A stretch of 20,050 nt of DNA from Sphingobacterium thalpophilum (GTDB taxonomy: Bacteria > Bacteroidota > Bacteroidia > Flavobacteriales > Flavobacteriaceae), in NCBI GenBank assembly GCA_943325255.2, contig CALPOS020000013.1, forward strand, positions 1 to 20,050. Direction: 5' to 3'. Below are positions 7,626-15,860 of this stretch, piece by piece. The number at the start of each line of letters is the position of its first letter. The stretch's first letter is position 1. The translations under genes and the position numbers were made by a program. Below the pieces are notes generated by a model. It had not been told where the DNA came from. It ran no database searches and was given only the letters and a program-made list of their open reading frames with translations.

Positions 7626-10099
7626 AGCTATTGAAACCGAAATTAATTCAACTCTCCCTACTTTTTTTCTTTTTTTCTTTGATGACTTTTGCACAAACAG
7701 CAAGGGTAAAAGGAATTATTCTCGACGAAAGCAATCGTCCGGTCGAGGAAGTAAATGTGGCGTACGAGGGAAAAAATACCAAGTCTAATGTGAACGGTTA
7801 TTACGAATTGACTGTTTCTGCCAATAAGAAGATTCAATTGGTTTTTACTCATGTTTCGTTGAAAAAAAATACGGTCACGCTGGAACTAAAACCCAATGAA
7901 GACTATGAATTCAATTTGGTCTTGAACGATCGGGCAGAAGGTCTTGGTGAAGTGGTCGTGATTGCCAATAACAAGAAACGAATTCAAGGTGTTGTGACCA
8001 TTGAGCCTCAAGTCATTCGGAGAATTCCAGGCGCTAATGCTGGTGTGGAGAACATTCTTAAATCGTTGCCAGGGGTCAATTCGAACAATGAATTGAGTAC
8101 ACAATACTCTGTTCGCGGCGGTAATTATGACGAGAATTTGGTTTATGTAAACGAAATTGAAGTGTATCGTCCTTTCCTCATCCGTTCGGGGCAGCAAGAG
8201 GGTTTGAGTTTTACAAATACTGATTTGGTTCAAAATGTAGATTTTTCCGCTGGAGGATTTCAAGCTAAGTTTGGAGATAAATTATCCTCCGTTCTAGATA
8301 TTACCTACCGTAGACCAACCAAATTTGGGGCTTCATTAGATGCTAGTTATTTGGGTGGAGCGGTTTCTGTTGAAGCGGCATCCAAAAATCAAAAATGGGC
8401 TGCAATTACTGGCGTTCGTTATCGAGATAATAGTTTGTTAGTCAACAGTCAAGAAACACAAACGAATTTTAGACCGACTTTTGCGGATGTGCAAACCAAT
8501 GTGACTTTCAATCCATCAACGCGATGGCAATTTAGTTTCTTGGGCAATATTTCTCAAAATAAATACAATTATCAACCTCTGACTCGGCAAACGAACTTCG
8601 GAACTATTTCCGAACCAATAGCATTATTGGTGTTTTATCAAGGGCAAGAAAAAGACCGCTACGACACCTATTTTGGTGCGATGAAAACCACTTTTAAAGT
8701 GAACGATAACTTTACTTTGAAGTTGATTGGTTCTGCTTATCAGACCTTAGAGCAAGAATATTTTGACATTTTCGCACAATATTCTTTAGGTGAAGTTGAT
8801 GGGAATATTGGTTCAGAAACTTTTGGTGATGTCACCTACAGTCGTGCCATCGGAACACAATTGAGTCACGCCAGAAATGACTTGGATGCTTTTATTGTTA
8901 ATACAGAAGTAAAAGGTTTTCATGAAATAAAGAAACACCAAGTAGAATGGGGATTCAAATATACTCGTGAAGATATTCGAGACCGAATTGTTGAATGGGA
9001 AGTTATCGACTCTGCCGGGTTTTCTTTAAATCCACCAATTATTGACCTTCCAAACAACGATCAGCCCTACAATCCTTATACTGGACCGTTGGTTCCGTAT
9101 CAAAACGTACGCGCGAAAAATTTTGTGACTATCGATCGACTTTCGGGCTATGCGCAATGGAGTTTAAAAGATAAACTTGGAAGCAGTGATGTTTGGTACA
9201 ACGCCGGAGTTAGGGCCCATCAATGGCAGGTTTCTGGTGACAATCTGGAAAGTAGTAGTCAAATTGTTTTTAGTCCACGAGCGCAATTTGCCCTCAAACC
9301 CGATTGGGAAAAGGACATGGTTTTTAGAGTATCGGGAGGCTATTATTACCAACCACCATTTTACAGGGAATTACGCGACCAGTTTGGTGCCGTGAATCCG
9401 AAAGTCAAGGCCCAATCTTCTATTCATTTTGTGGTTAGTAACGATTATAGTTTTAAAATGTGGAATCGTCCCTTCAAAATGGTTAGTGAAGTCTATTACA
9501 AATCACTTGATGACGTAAACCCTTACACTATTGAAAATGTTCGAATTCGATATGCGGCAAATAATAACGCGACCGCATTTGCCCAAGGATTGGATTTTCG
9601 ATTGAACGGCGAGTTCGTGCCAGGAACAGAATCATGGTTTAGTTTCAGTTATTTAAAAACCAAAGAGAATACCGATAATCGTGGAGATATTGCTAGACCA
9701 ACTGACCAACGACTGAAATTTGCCATCTTGTTTCAAGATTATATGCCTAATATTCCAAGTCTTAAAATATATTTGAATTTGGTTTACAATACCGGAGTTC
9801 CGGGTGGTTCTCCATCATACGCCGATCCTTATTTGTACCAATCGCGATTGAGAGATTACCGACGTGTTGACGTAGGTTTTAATTATGTGTTCACCGAGAA
9901 GAACGCCCAACGGCGAGAAGGACATTGGTTGAAAAAGTTTCAAGATATTTCTCTTGGATTTGAGATTTTCAATATGTTCAACAACCAAAATGCCATTACG
10001 AATACGTGGGTGCGAGATGCCTATACCAAGAGTCAATACGGAATACCAAATTACCTAACGACGCGTGTTTTCAATTTGAAACTGTCTATTAGAATATAG
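7622..10099 (+). CDS. TonB-dependent outer membrane receptor
   Basis: An 825-residue receptor that imports a ligand across the outer membrane using TonB energy. It has a signal peptide (about 1-25, cleavage after FAQ), a carboxypeptidase-like regulatory domain (about 28-110, with NGYYEL and the beta-sandwich pattern), a plug domain (about 125-235, with NILKSLPGV and QYSVRGGNYDENLVYVNEIE), and a 22-strand-type barrel to the C-terminus. The start is TTG at 7622, overlapping the TGA of the preceding peptidase gene. It is the only start that keeps the full signal peptide, since the next ATG (7682) lies at its end. No SusD partner follows, so a glycan-type SusCD system is unlikely; the ligand is unknown. 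A lipoprotein gene follows after 36 bp. Confidence 0.9.
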   Translation: MKLLKPKLIQLSLLFFFFSLMTFAQTARVKGIILDESNRPVEEVNVAYEGKNTKSNVNGYYELTVSANKKIQLVFTHVSLKKNTVTLELKPNEDYEFNLVLNDRAEGLGEVVVIANNKKRIQGVVTIEPQVIRRIPGANAGVENILKSLPGVNSNNELSTQYSVRGGNYDENLVYVNEIEVYRPFLIRSGQQEGLSFTNTDLVQNVDFSAGGFQAKFGDKLSSVLDITYRRPTKFGASLDASYLGGAVSVEAASKNQKWAAITGVRYRDNSLLVNSQETQTNFRPTFADVQTNVTFNPSTRWQFSFLGNISQNKYNYQPLTRQTNFGTISEPIALLVFYQGQEKDRYDTYFGAMKTTFKVNDNFTLKLIGSAYQTLEQEYFDIFAQYSLGEVDGNIGSETFGDVTYSRAIGTQLSHARNDLDAFIVNTEVKGFHEIKKHQVEWGFKYTREDIRDRIVEWEVIDSAGFSLNPPIIDLPNNDQPYNPYTGPLVPYQNVRAKNFVTIDRLSGYAQWSLKDKLGSSDVWYNAGVRAHQWQVSGDNLESSSQIVFSPRAQFALKPDWEKDMVFRVSGGYYYQPPFYRELRDQFGAVNPKVKAQSSIHFVVSNDYSFKMWNRPFKMVSEVYYKSLDDVNPYTIENVRIRYAANNNATAFAQGLDFRLNGEFVPGTESWFSFSYLKTKENTDNRGDIARPTDQRLKFAILFQDYMPNIPSLKIYLNLVYNTGVPGGSPSYADPYLYQSRLRDYRRVDVGFNYVFTEKNAQRREGHWLKKFQDISLGFEIFNMFNNQNAITNTWVRDAYTKSQYGIPNYLTTRVFNLKLSIRI

Positions 10100-10135
10100 A
10101 TTTAATTTGTACTTTTAACTTTCAAATTTATTACA

Positions 10136-10849
10136 ATGAAATGTTTCTTAAAAATAGTATTCTTGATTGTGTCTGTGTTTTTCTTCAGTTGTAAGAAGGA
10201 AGTAGAAAAACCAAAAGTAATCTACGAAAATTCATCGAAGGACGCTGCGGTAAATAAAATAGACACCACTCGCATTGCATTAGCAGATTTACCTATTCAA
10301 ATGGAAGGAACTAACTATTTGCTTTTTCCTGTTGGTGAATTAATGGCATCGGCAAGAAATTATGATTCTTCTTCTAAATCAAATCAATTGAGCTATAAGA
10401 TTTCTAATTATAGTGAATATGAAATCACAGGATTTATAAGAAATATAAAGTTTCAACATATTGGCAAGGATTCTATTACATCTTTGACTGATAAAGACAT
10501 GCTTATCCAATCAATCACTTATTTGAAGACTGTTGCGGATAAAACCAAGCAACAAATTTTGGTGTATGTTTTAGAGGATATGGATACCAATAAAGATGTC
10601 AAATTGGATGACAATGACATTAAGTCCTTGTATCTGAGTGATATTTCAGGAGATCGTTTTACAAAAATTTCGCTTGATTATCAAGAGTTGATTGACTGGA
10701 AAGTGTTGGAGTCAAACAATAGATTGTACTACAGAACCATTGAAGATTCTAACAAGAATGGCGCATTTGATAAAAAGGATCAATTGCACTACTATTTTAT
10801 TGATTTGTCAGGCAAGGAATGGAAATCTATCGAGTACAATCCGGTTTAG
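10136..10849 (+). CDS. Putative lipoprotein with two EF-hand-like loops
   Basis: A 237-residue lipoprotein. The lipobox FFSC puts the lipidated cysteine at C19, followed by KK, so it is probably anchored in the outer or inner membrane facing the periplasm. Two 12-residue calcium-loop patterns are visible: 150-161 (D150, N152, D154, D158, D161) and 204-215 (D204, N206, N208, G209, D212, D215). Both fit the EF-hand or dockerin-like D-x-N-x-D/N rule, so Ca2+ binding is a fair guess, though the short spacing of classical paired helices is not obvious. The rest has mixed alpha/beta character and no known family was recognised. It is probably cotranscribed with the receptor. It ends 7 bp from the convergent DUF2971 gene, and no terminator is visible between them. 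Confidence 0.78.
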   Translation: MKCFLKIVFLIVSVFFFSCKKEVEKPKVIYENSSKDAAVNKIDTTRIALADLPIQMEGTNYLLFPVGELMASARNYDSSSKSNQLSYKISNYSEYEITGFIRNIKFQHIGKDSITSLTDKDMLIQSITYLKTVADKTKQQILVYVLEDMDTNKDVKLDDNDIKSLYLSDISGDRFTKISLDYQELIDWKVLESNNRLYYRTIEDSNKNGAFDKKDQLHYYFIDLSGKEWKSIEYNPV

Positions 10850-10856
10850 TTTTTTT

Positions 10857-11558
10857 CTAGATTAGAATATCACTTTCTAGATCTGATTTTTCTATCTCAA
10901 AATCAAAGTCCAAACGCTTCACTAGTTCAATCACCAAGTTTTTATACCAGTTTTCTGATTTCGGATGAATGTAGATTTTTTCAATCAATTGATTGAGGTC
11001 TATTTCTATTTTCAGTCCATTGTCAATCATTAAATTGTGTTGAGTAACATCCGAGATAATTCGAATTTCGCGCTCGTATTGAAAGCTTTTTCTTTTAAAT
11101 AGAAAAGGAAAAAACGCATTATCAAAAGGAATGTACTCTTTCTTATAATCAATATAATTTACTTCTCCTATATGTTGCACATAAGTCGTTTCGGGAATTA
11201 GCGCTTTTTGTAATCTTCCAAGCGTTGATTGAATCGCCAAACCTTCACTTTTCTGCGTAAATATTTGCCACATGGCAAAAGACTCATACTCGTTGATATG
11301 CCAGCTGCTGATCACCACATTTTTTCGACGGGTTTTATAATAATCTAAAAAGTCGGGATTGTCGATGGATAGTTTCCGGATCTCTTCGAAAGTGGGTTCG
11401 CTAAACGTACCTTCGTATTGGTCTTCAAATTTGTCAGAGCGTGACATAAATAGTTTTCGATTGAGCAACAAATCGACAAATTTCGACAAGTCTAAGTACT
11501 TCCATACAATGGTGTTGGAATCGACAGGTAACTTAATATGATGGTCGATACTATACAT
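10857..11558 (-). CDS. DUF2971 domain protein
   Basis: A 233-residue soluble protein without signal or membrane segments. The N-terminal WKYLDLSKFVDLLLNRKLFMSRSDKFED stretch (about 19-46, including a FED motif) and the central block SSWHINEYESFAMWQIFT (about 85-102) followed by GLAIQST are typical of DUF2971. The biochemical function of the family is not established. It lies 11 bp after the ABC exporter gene on the same strand, so it is the last gene of the phosphohexomutase-exporter-DUF2971 unit. Some DUF2971 genes occur near mobile or defence genes, but nothing else here supports that role. Confidence 0.8.
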   Translation of the reverse strand: MYSIDHHIKLPVDSNTIVWKYLDLSKFVDLLLNRKLFMSRSDKFEDQYEGTFSEPTFEEIRKLSIDNPDFLDYYKTRRKNVVISSWHINEYESFAMWQIFTQKSEGLAIQSTLGRLQKALIPETTYVQHIGEVNYIDYKKEYIPFDNAFFPFLFKRKSFQYEREIRIISDVTQHNLMIDNGLKIEIDLNQLIEKIYIHPKSENWYKNLVIELVKRLDFDFEIEKSDLESDILI

Positions 11559-11569
11559 GAAAAATGGAT

Positions 11570-13399
11570 TTAGTTTTCGAAAGACTGCATATTTACGAGT
11601 TTATTGTATGTGCCATTCAACGCCATCAATTGCTCATGATTGCCTTGCTCAACGATTTGTCCTTTTTGCATCACGACAATAATGTCAGCCTTCTGTATGG
11701 TTGATAATCGATGTGCTATCACTATTGATGTTCGGTTTTGCATCATATTCTCTAGTGCTACTTGCACCAATTTTTCGCTTTCCGTATCTAAAGCAGAAGT
11801 GGCTTCGTCAAGAATCATGATTGGCGGATTTTTCAAAACAGCTCGAGCGATGCTCAATCGTTGCTTTTGACCACCGGAAAGTTTGTTTCCGCTATCGCCA
11901 ATGTTGGTATAAATTCCGTTGGGTAAATCTTTTACGAATTCATAGGCATTCGCAATTTTCAACGCGTCGATGATTTCCTCGTCAGTAGCGTCTAATTTTC
12001 CTAATGAAATATTGGCTTTGATAGTATCATTAAAAAGAATACTGTCTTGAGTCACCAATCCCATTAGCGAACGTAAGGCATGCAAATCGATATCTCTAAC
12101 ATCCGTACCGTCAATCGCAATGCCGCCTGAATTTACGTCGTAAAAACGAGTTAATAGATTGGCGATGGTACTTTTTCCGCTTCCTGATTGTCCAACCAAA
12201 GCAATGGTTTGCCCTTTTTTAATCTCTAATGAAAAATCTTTTAAAACTAATTCTTCTTGGTATTTGAATTGAACGTTTTTTAAAGAAATAATCTCGCTAA
12301 ATCCCGTTGGTTTTGCTGCATTTTTTTTACTGGTAATTGGATTTTCATGTTCTAAAATTTCGAGTACCCGTTCTGCTGCTGCATTGCCTCTTTTCACACC
12401 GTATGATGCTTTGGAAATAGCTTTTGCTGGCGTTAGGATATTATAGGCCAATCCCATATAAGTTATAAATGCAGCGCCTTTCAATGTTTTTTCGATTAAA
12501 ACCATATGACCTCCATACCAAAGTAGTATTGCGATAACCATTATTCCTAAAAATTCGCTCATGGGAGATGCCATATTTTGTCTATTTGCGATTCTATTGG
12601 ACAGTTTAAAAAAACGATCTGTTGATTCTTGAAAAATTCTATTGAAATATCCCTCTGCATTATAGCCTTTCACGACTTTTAGTCCACCTAAAGTTTCTTC
12701 TATAGTCGAAAGGAAAATCCCTTGTTCTTGTTGCGCTTTGGTAGAATTCTTCTTTAACTGCTTACCAACTAAGGAAATAATATAACCTGAAACTGGAATG
12801 AAAACAAACACAAAAATGGTCAATTTTACGCTGATAGAAAACATGGCGATTATTGTAAACAGTATTGTCAATGGTTCTTTTACAATCAATTCAAGGATTG
12901 ACAACATCGAGTTTTGAACTTCACTTACATCACTTGCAATTCTCGAAATGGTGTCGCCTTTTCTTTTTTCCGAAAAGAAAGCAATGGGCAATTCGATGGT
13001 TTTTTTATACATCGCATTTCGCATATCACGCAGGATTCCGTTTCGTAAGAAGGTGATGAAAAACATCGCCAAATAATCGCAAAGGTTCTTCAAAAGAAAA
13101 ATAGAGATGATGCCTGCTACTAATATCGAAAGTGTTGAGCCAATTCCGTATTGCTCGGTAGTCATCGTAAGATAATAATTCAGATAATCTCCCAAGTATT
13201 TTTTCAAACTAAAAACACCTTCATACGTTGGCATTGTATAATTTTTGTTCGCCTGTCCAAAAAGCACGTCCATCATGGGCATCAAGGCCAAGAAGGACAG
13301 TGTTCCGAAAAAGGCATACAATACATTAAACAATATATTCAAATACGCATACTTTTTATACGGTAGAATGAAAGGGATTATTTTTCTGAAATTATTCAT
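11570..13399 (-). CDS. ABC exporter, MsbA-like (TMD-NBD fusion)
   Basis: A 609-residue half-transporter that works as a homodimer in the inner membrane and exports lipid or a hydrophobic substrate using ATP. Six transmembrane helices occupy about 1-330. The nucleotide-binding domain (about 370-605) has Walker A GQSGSGKST (403-411), the Q-loop Q451 (TQDS), the signature LSGGQ (507-511), Walker B IMILDE (527-532), a D-loop SALD and the H-loop H563. All ATPase residues are intact. It is MsbA-like by layout and length; the exact substrate (lipid A precursor, another lipid or a peptide) cannot be fixed. Its ATG shares one base with the stop (TAATG) of the upstream mutase gene, so translation is coupled. 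Confidence 0.9.
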   Translation of the reverse strand: MNNFRKIIPFILPYKKYAYLNILFNVLYAFFGTLSFLALMPMMDVLFGQANKNYTMPTYEGVFSLKKYLGDYLNYYLTMTTEQYGIGSTLSILVAGIISIFLLKNLCDYLAMFFITFLRNGILRDMRNAMYKKTIELPIAFFSEKRKGDTISRIASDVSEVQNSMLSILELIVKEPLTILFTIIAMFSISVKLTIFVFVFIPVSGYIISLVGKQLKKNSTKAQQEQGIFLSTIEETLGGLKVVKGYNAEGYFNRIFQESTDRFFKLSNRIANRQNMASPMSEFLGIMVIAILLWYGGHMVLIEKTLKGAAFITYMGLAYNILTPAKAISKASYGVKRGNAAAERVLEILEHENPITSKKNAAKPTGFSEIISLKNVQFKYQEELVLKDFSLEIKKGQTIALVGQSGSGKSTIANLLTRFYDVNSGGIAIDGTDVRDIDLHALRSLMGLVTQDSILFNDTIKANISLGKLDATDEEIIDALKIANAYEFVKDLPNGIYTNIGDSGNKLSGGQKQRLSIARAVLKNPPIMILDEATSALDTESEKLVQVALENMMQNRTSIVIAHRLSTIQKADIIVVMQKGQIVEQGNHEQLMALNGTYNKLVNMQSFEN

Positions 13400-15126
13400 T
13401 AAATAATGTTTAAGTCTGTGAGGATATTTTTGATTTTCTCATCTAAAATAGCTTCCACTTTCGTTGCATTTTGAACCGAATCCAATTCCGCATTTACACT
13501 CACATAGAATTTAATTTTAGGTTCCGTACCGCTAGGTCTGGCAGCGATTTTGGCTCCATCTTCTGTATAATAAATCAATACATCCGATTTGGGTATTTTG
13601 AGCGTTTCTTCTTCGCCAGTCAATAAGTTCCTAGCGATTGATTTTTTGTAATCCTCTAACATGACAACACGTTGTCCGTTGATTTCCTTTACTGGATTTT
13701 CACGCATGTCTACCATCATTTGGTTGATTTCGCGCAAACCGTCGATTCCTTTCTTAGTTAAGGACACTAAGTATTCTTTATAAAATCCGTAGTCTACATA
13801 TAAATTCAAAAGTTCTTGATAAACAGAACTTCCTGCTGCTTTTGCCTGTGCTGCAATTTCGCAAATCAACAAAGTCGCGGCAACGGCATCTTTATCGCGA
13901 ACCGCATCACCGACCATATATCCGAAACTTTCTTCACCGCCGCCGATAAATTCTAATTCAGGAAAATCTTTGATAAATTTCGCAATCCATTTGAATCCCG
14001 TCAGTCCCACTTTGCACTCCACTTCATAAGCATCGGCTAAAGTCAACATCATTGGCGTCGACACAATCGTCGATCCAATAAATTGTTTTCCGGTGATTTT
14101 ACCTTGCCTTTTCCATTGTTCAAGCAAGAACGCAGTCATCAAAACCATCGTTTGATTGCCATTCAACAAAGTCATTTTGCCTTCCGTATTTCTTACAGCA
14201 ACACCCAATCGGTCGCAATCCGGATCTGTTCCGACTACGATATCGGCGTTTAATTTTTCCGCCAAAGCCATCGCCATGGTCAACGCTTCTGGTTCTTCTG
14301 GGTTTGGAGATTTAACTGTTGGGAAATCACCGTTCGGCTCTGCTTGCTCAGGAACAATATTGACATTGGTGTAACCCGCCTTTGCCAAAGTTTGCGGAAC
14401 TGCTTTAATAGAGGTTCCGTGCAACGATGTGAAAACAATATTCAAATTGTCTTTGGCAGCTTTTGGGGTATTGAAACTTGCGTTCGCCACCGATGAATTG
14501 AAAAAGGCTTCGTCAACCGCTGCGTCGATGTATTCGATCAAATCTGGATTCGATGCAAATTTAATTTGATCATAACGAAGCGCTTCTATACGTTTGATAA
14601 TTTCGCCGTCTTGCGGTGGTACCAATTGTCCGCCATCTTCCCAATACACTTTATAGCCGTTGTATTCTGGCGGATTGTGTGAAGCAGTCAATACGATTCC
14701 AGCTTGACAACCCAAGTGTTTTAAGGCAAAACTCAATTCTGGAGTCGGACGCATATCCGAAAACAAATAGACTTTAATACCATTGGCAGAAAATACATCG
14801 GCTACGACTTTCGCCAGCGTGTCGCTGTTATGTCGACAGTCAAATGCAATAACTACTTTCAAGGATTTGCCGGGAAAAACTTCCTGCATATAATCCGATA
14901 AACCTTGGGTGTTTTTTCCTAAGGTGTATTTGTTGATTCGGTTCGTTCCGATACCCATGACGCCGCGCATTCCGCCGGTTCCGAATTCTAAATTTTTATA
15001 AAAACTCTCCTCTAATTCTTTGGGAGAGGTTGTCATCATTTCTTTTATCGCCTCTTGCGTTGCCCCATCAAAAGTAGGTGTGAGCCATTCGTTGACTGCT
15101 GTAAGGATATTTTGTGGAATGTCCAT
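13399..15126 (-). CDS. Phosphoglucomutase/phosphomannomutase family protein
   Basis: A 575-residue alpha-D-phosphohexomutase that interconverts hexose 1- and 6-phosphates in the cytoplasm and supplies sugar nucleotides for envelope glycans. Its length fits the long PgcA-like bacterial class. The active-site phosphoserine is S149 in TASHNP (147-152). The Mg2+ loop is DPDCDR (301-306), the sugar-binding loop is GEES (397-400), and the phosphate-binding loop RPSGTEPK lies near the C-terminus (about 534-541). It is the first gene of a minus-strand unit with the ABC exporter and DUF2971. No TAnnTTTG promoter was seen; the leader is purine-rich (AAAGAA-like) with a repeat element beyond it. Glucose versus mannose specificity is not decided by these motifs. 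Confidence 0.92.
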   Translation of the reverse strand: MDIPQNILTAVNEWLTPTFDGATQEAIKEMMTTSPKELEESFYKNLEFGTGGMRGVMGIGTNRINKYTLGKNTQGLSDYMQEVFPGKSLKVVIAFDCRHNSDTLAKVVADVFSANGIKVYLFSDMRPTPELSFALKHLGCQAGIVLTASHNPPEYNGYKVYWEDGGQLVPPQDGEIIKRIEALRYDQIKFASNPDLIEYIDAAVDEAFFNSSVANASFNTPKAAKDNLNIVFTSLHGTSIKAVPQTLAKAGYTNVNIVPEQAEPNGDFPTVKSPNPEEPEALTMAMALAEKLNADIVVGTDPDCDRLGVAVRNTEGKMTLLNGNQTMVLMTAFLLEQWKRQGKITGKQFIGSTIVSTPMMLTLADAYEVECKVGLTGFKWIAKFIKDFPELEFIGGGEESFGYMVGDAVRDKDAVAATLLICEIAAQAKAAGSSVYQELLNLYVDYGFYKEYLVSLTKKGIDGLREINQMMVDMRENPVKEINGQRVVMLEDYKKSIARNLLTGEEETLKIPKSDVLIYYTEDGAKIAARPSGTEPKIKFYVSVNAELDSVQNATKVEAILDEKIKNILTDLNII

Positions 15127-15190
15127 ATTTTATGCTTCTTTTTTCTTTGTTCTTTTTTCTTAATTCTATTTTCTTTGGTCTATTTTTTTA

Positions 15191-15299
15191 GGAGCTTAAT
15201 CCTGCTGTTCGCTATTATCTTTTTCGCTTGTCAGCCCGAGCGCAGTCGAGGGGCTTTTTTTAGCTCAAAAGGATAACCGCTGCCATCAGGGCTAGGGCA
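15191..15299 (-). repeat. Dispersed intergenic element, copy A1, with nested module
   Basis: Two end blocks match copy A2 at 19220-19301 exactly: 15201-15215 (15 nt) and 15277-15299 (23 nt). Between them copy A1 holds a 25-30 nt insert around 15228-15254 containing GAGCGCAGTCGAGG, related to the module in the element at 19431. The arms ATCTTTTT and AAAAGGAT next to the insert can pair, so a hairpin is likely. The element lies downstream of the ORF6N gene and upstream of the mutase gene, and could act as a transcription stop or RNA-stability element. Orientation is given as the strand on which it reads like the other members. Confidence 0.75.
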
Positions 15300-15311
15300 T
15301 CGGTTTCAAAA

Positions 15312-15812
15312 TCACTTTTTGTAACCAATTTTAACTCTTTCTTTCGTGTTGTTGCCTAATTTGTCTTTATCTACCAAATAATTTAACGCTTTGTAAATAT
15401 CGGGAAATTGATTTTCTATTTCTTCAATTCTGGTTTTTAATTCACTATAACTCAACGTAAATTGTCGCATCATTACAAAAGCTCTGATAATTGAGATGTT
15501 GATTTCGATGGCTTTCTCGCTATTCAATACACTCGATAGCATGGCGATACCTTGTTCGGTAAAGGCGAAAGGAAGATATTTTAAATGTTGACCTCTACCA
15601 TTCTTTAAGGACGCAATTTGCGACCTTAAAGAATCGTATTCTATTTTAGTAAGTTCAAACATAAAATCATCTGGAAAACGATTTACATTTCTACGAACAG
15701 CTTCTTTAAGTCTTTTGTTTTCAACATTATAAAGTAATGCCAAATCAAAATCAAGCATAACTTTGCATCCACGTATTTCAAATATTTTGTTTTGGATAAC
15801 TTCCAGTTCCAT
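15312..15812 (-). CDS. ORF6N domain-containing DNA-binding protein
   Basis: A 166-residue protein with an N-terminal ORF6N domain (about 5-110), a KilA-N/Bro-related DNA-binding domain first known from phages and common in Bacteroidota chromosomes. Visible family features are the opening IRGCKVMLDFDLALLYNV, the block NVNRFPDDFMFELT (42-55), the variable strand with RSQ (63-65) and FAFTEQGIAMLSSVL (82-96). The C-terminus (about 115-166) is helical and may dimerise. The role is presumably gene regulation, target unknown. A 27-nt near-palindrome lies 13 nt before the ATG, and a related 33-nt palindrome lies inside codons 60-71, suggesting autoregulation. It follows the glycosyltransferase gene by 48 bp, and its presence in an otherwise housekeeping strand suggests later insertion. 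Confidence 0.85.
   Translation of the reverse strand: MELEVIQNKIFEIRGCKVMLDFDLALLYNVENKRLKEAVRRNVNRFPDDFMFELTKIEYDSLRSQIASLKNGRGQHLKYLPFAFTEQGIAMLSSVLNSEKAIEINISIIRAFVMMRQFTLSYSELKTRIEEIENQFPDIYKALNYLVDKDKLGNNTKERVKIGYKK
15601..15633. promoter_or_regulatory. Intragenic palindrome in ORF6N gene
   Basis: A 33-nt palindrome with 16-nt arms (TTCTTTAAGG at one end, CCTTAAAGAA at the other, CGCAATTTGCG in the middle) and a single mismatched pair (15611/15623). It encodes the conserved LRSQIASLK strand of the protein. It differs from the palindrome before the gene at only 4 of 27 aligned positions when read in reverse complement. It may be an operator or an mRNA hairpin. Confidence 0.6.
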
Positions 15813-15825
15813 CTATTTTTAAAAG

Positions 15826-15852
15826 TTTGAGGTCACAAATTGTGACCTTAAA
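15826..15852. promoter_or_regulatory. Palindromic candidate operator before ORF6N gene
   Basis: AGGTCACAA and TTGTGACCT flank a single A at 15839. With the outer TTT/AAA bases, 12 of 13 pairs match. It lies between the glycosyltransferase stop (15861) and the ORF6N start (15812). No long T run follows on the minus strand, so an operator is more likely than a terminator. Confidence 0.6.
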
Positions 15853-15860
15853 GAAATAAA

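Noticed and set aside
10857..11558. DUF2971 as a defence gene
   Set aside because: No restriction, nuclease, retron or other defence gene is nearby.
15127..15190. Purine-rich (minus strand) stretch before the mutase gene as a specific regulatory site
   Set aside because: AAAGAA-like low-complexity sequence is compatible with an A-rich leader; no defined motif or -7 box could be fixed.
15312..15812. ORF6N gene as part of a prophage or toxin-antitoxin system
   Set aside because: No phage genes, integrase site or toxin partner are adjacent; the neighbours are housekeeping envelope genes.
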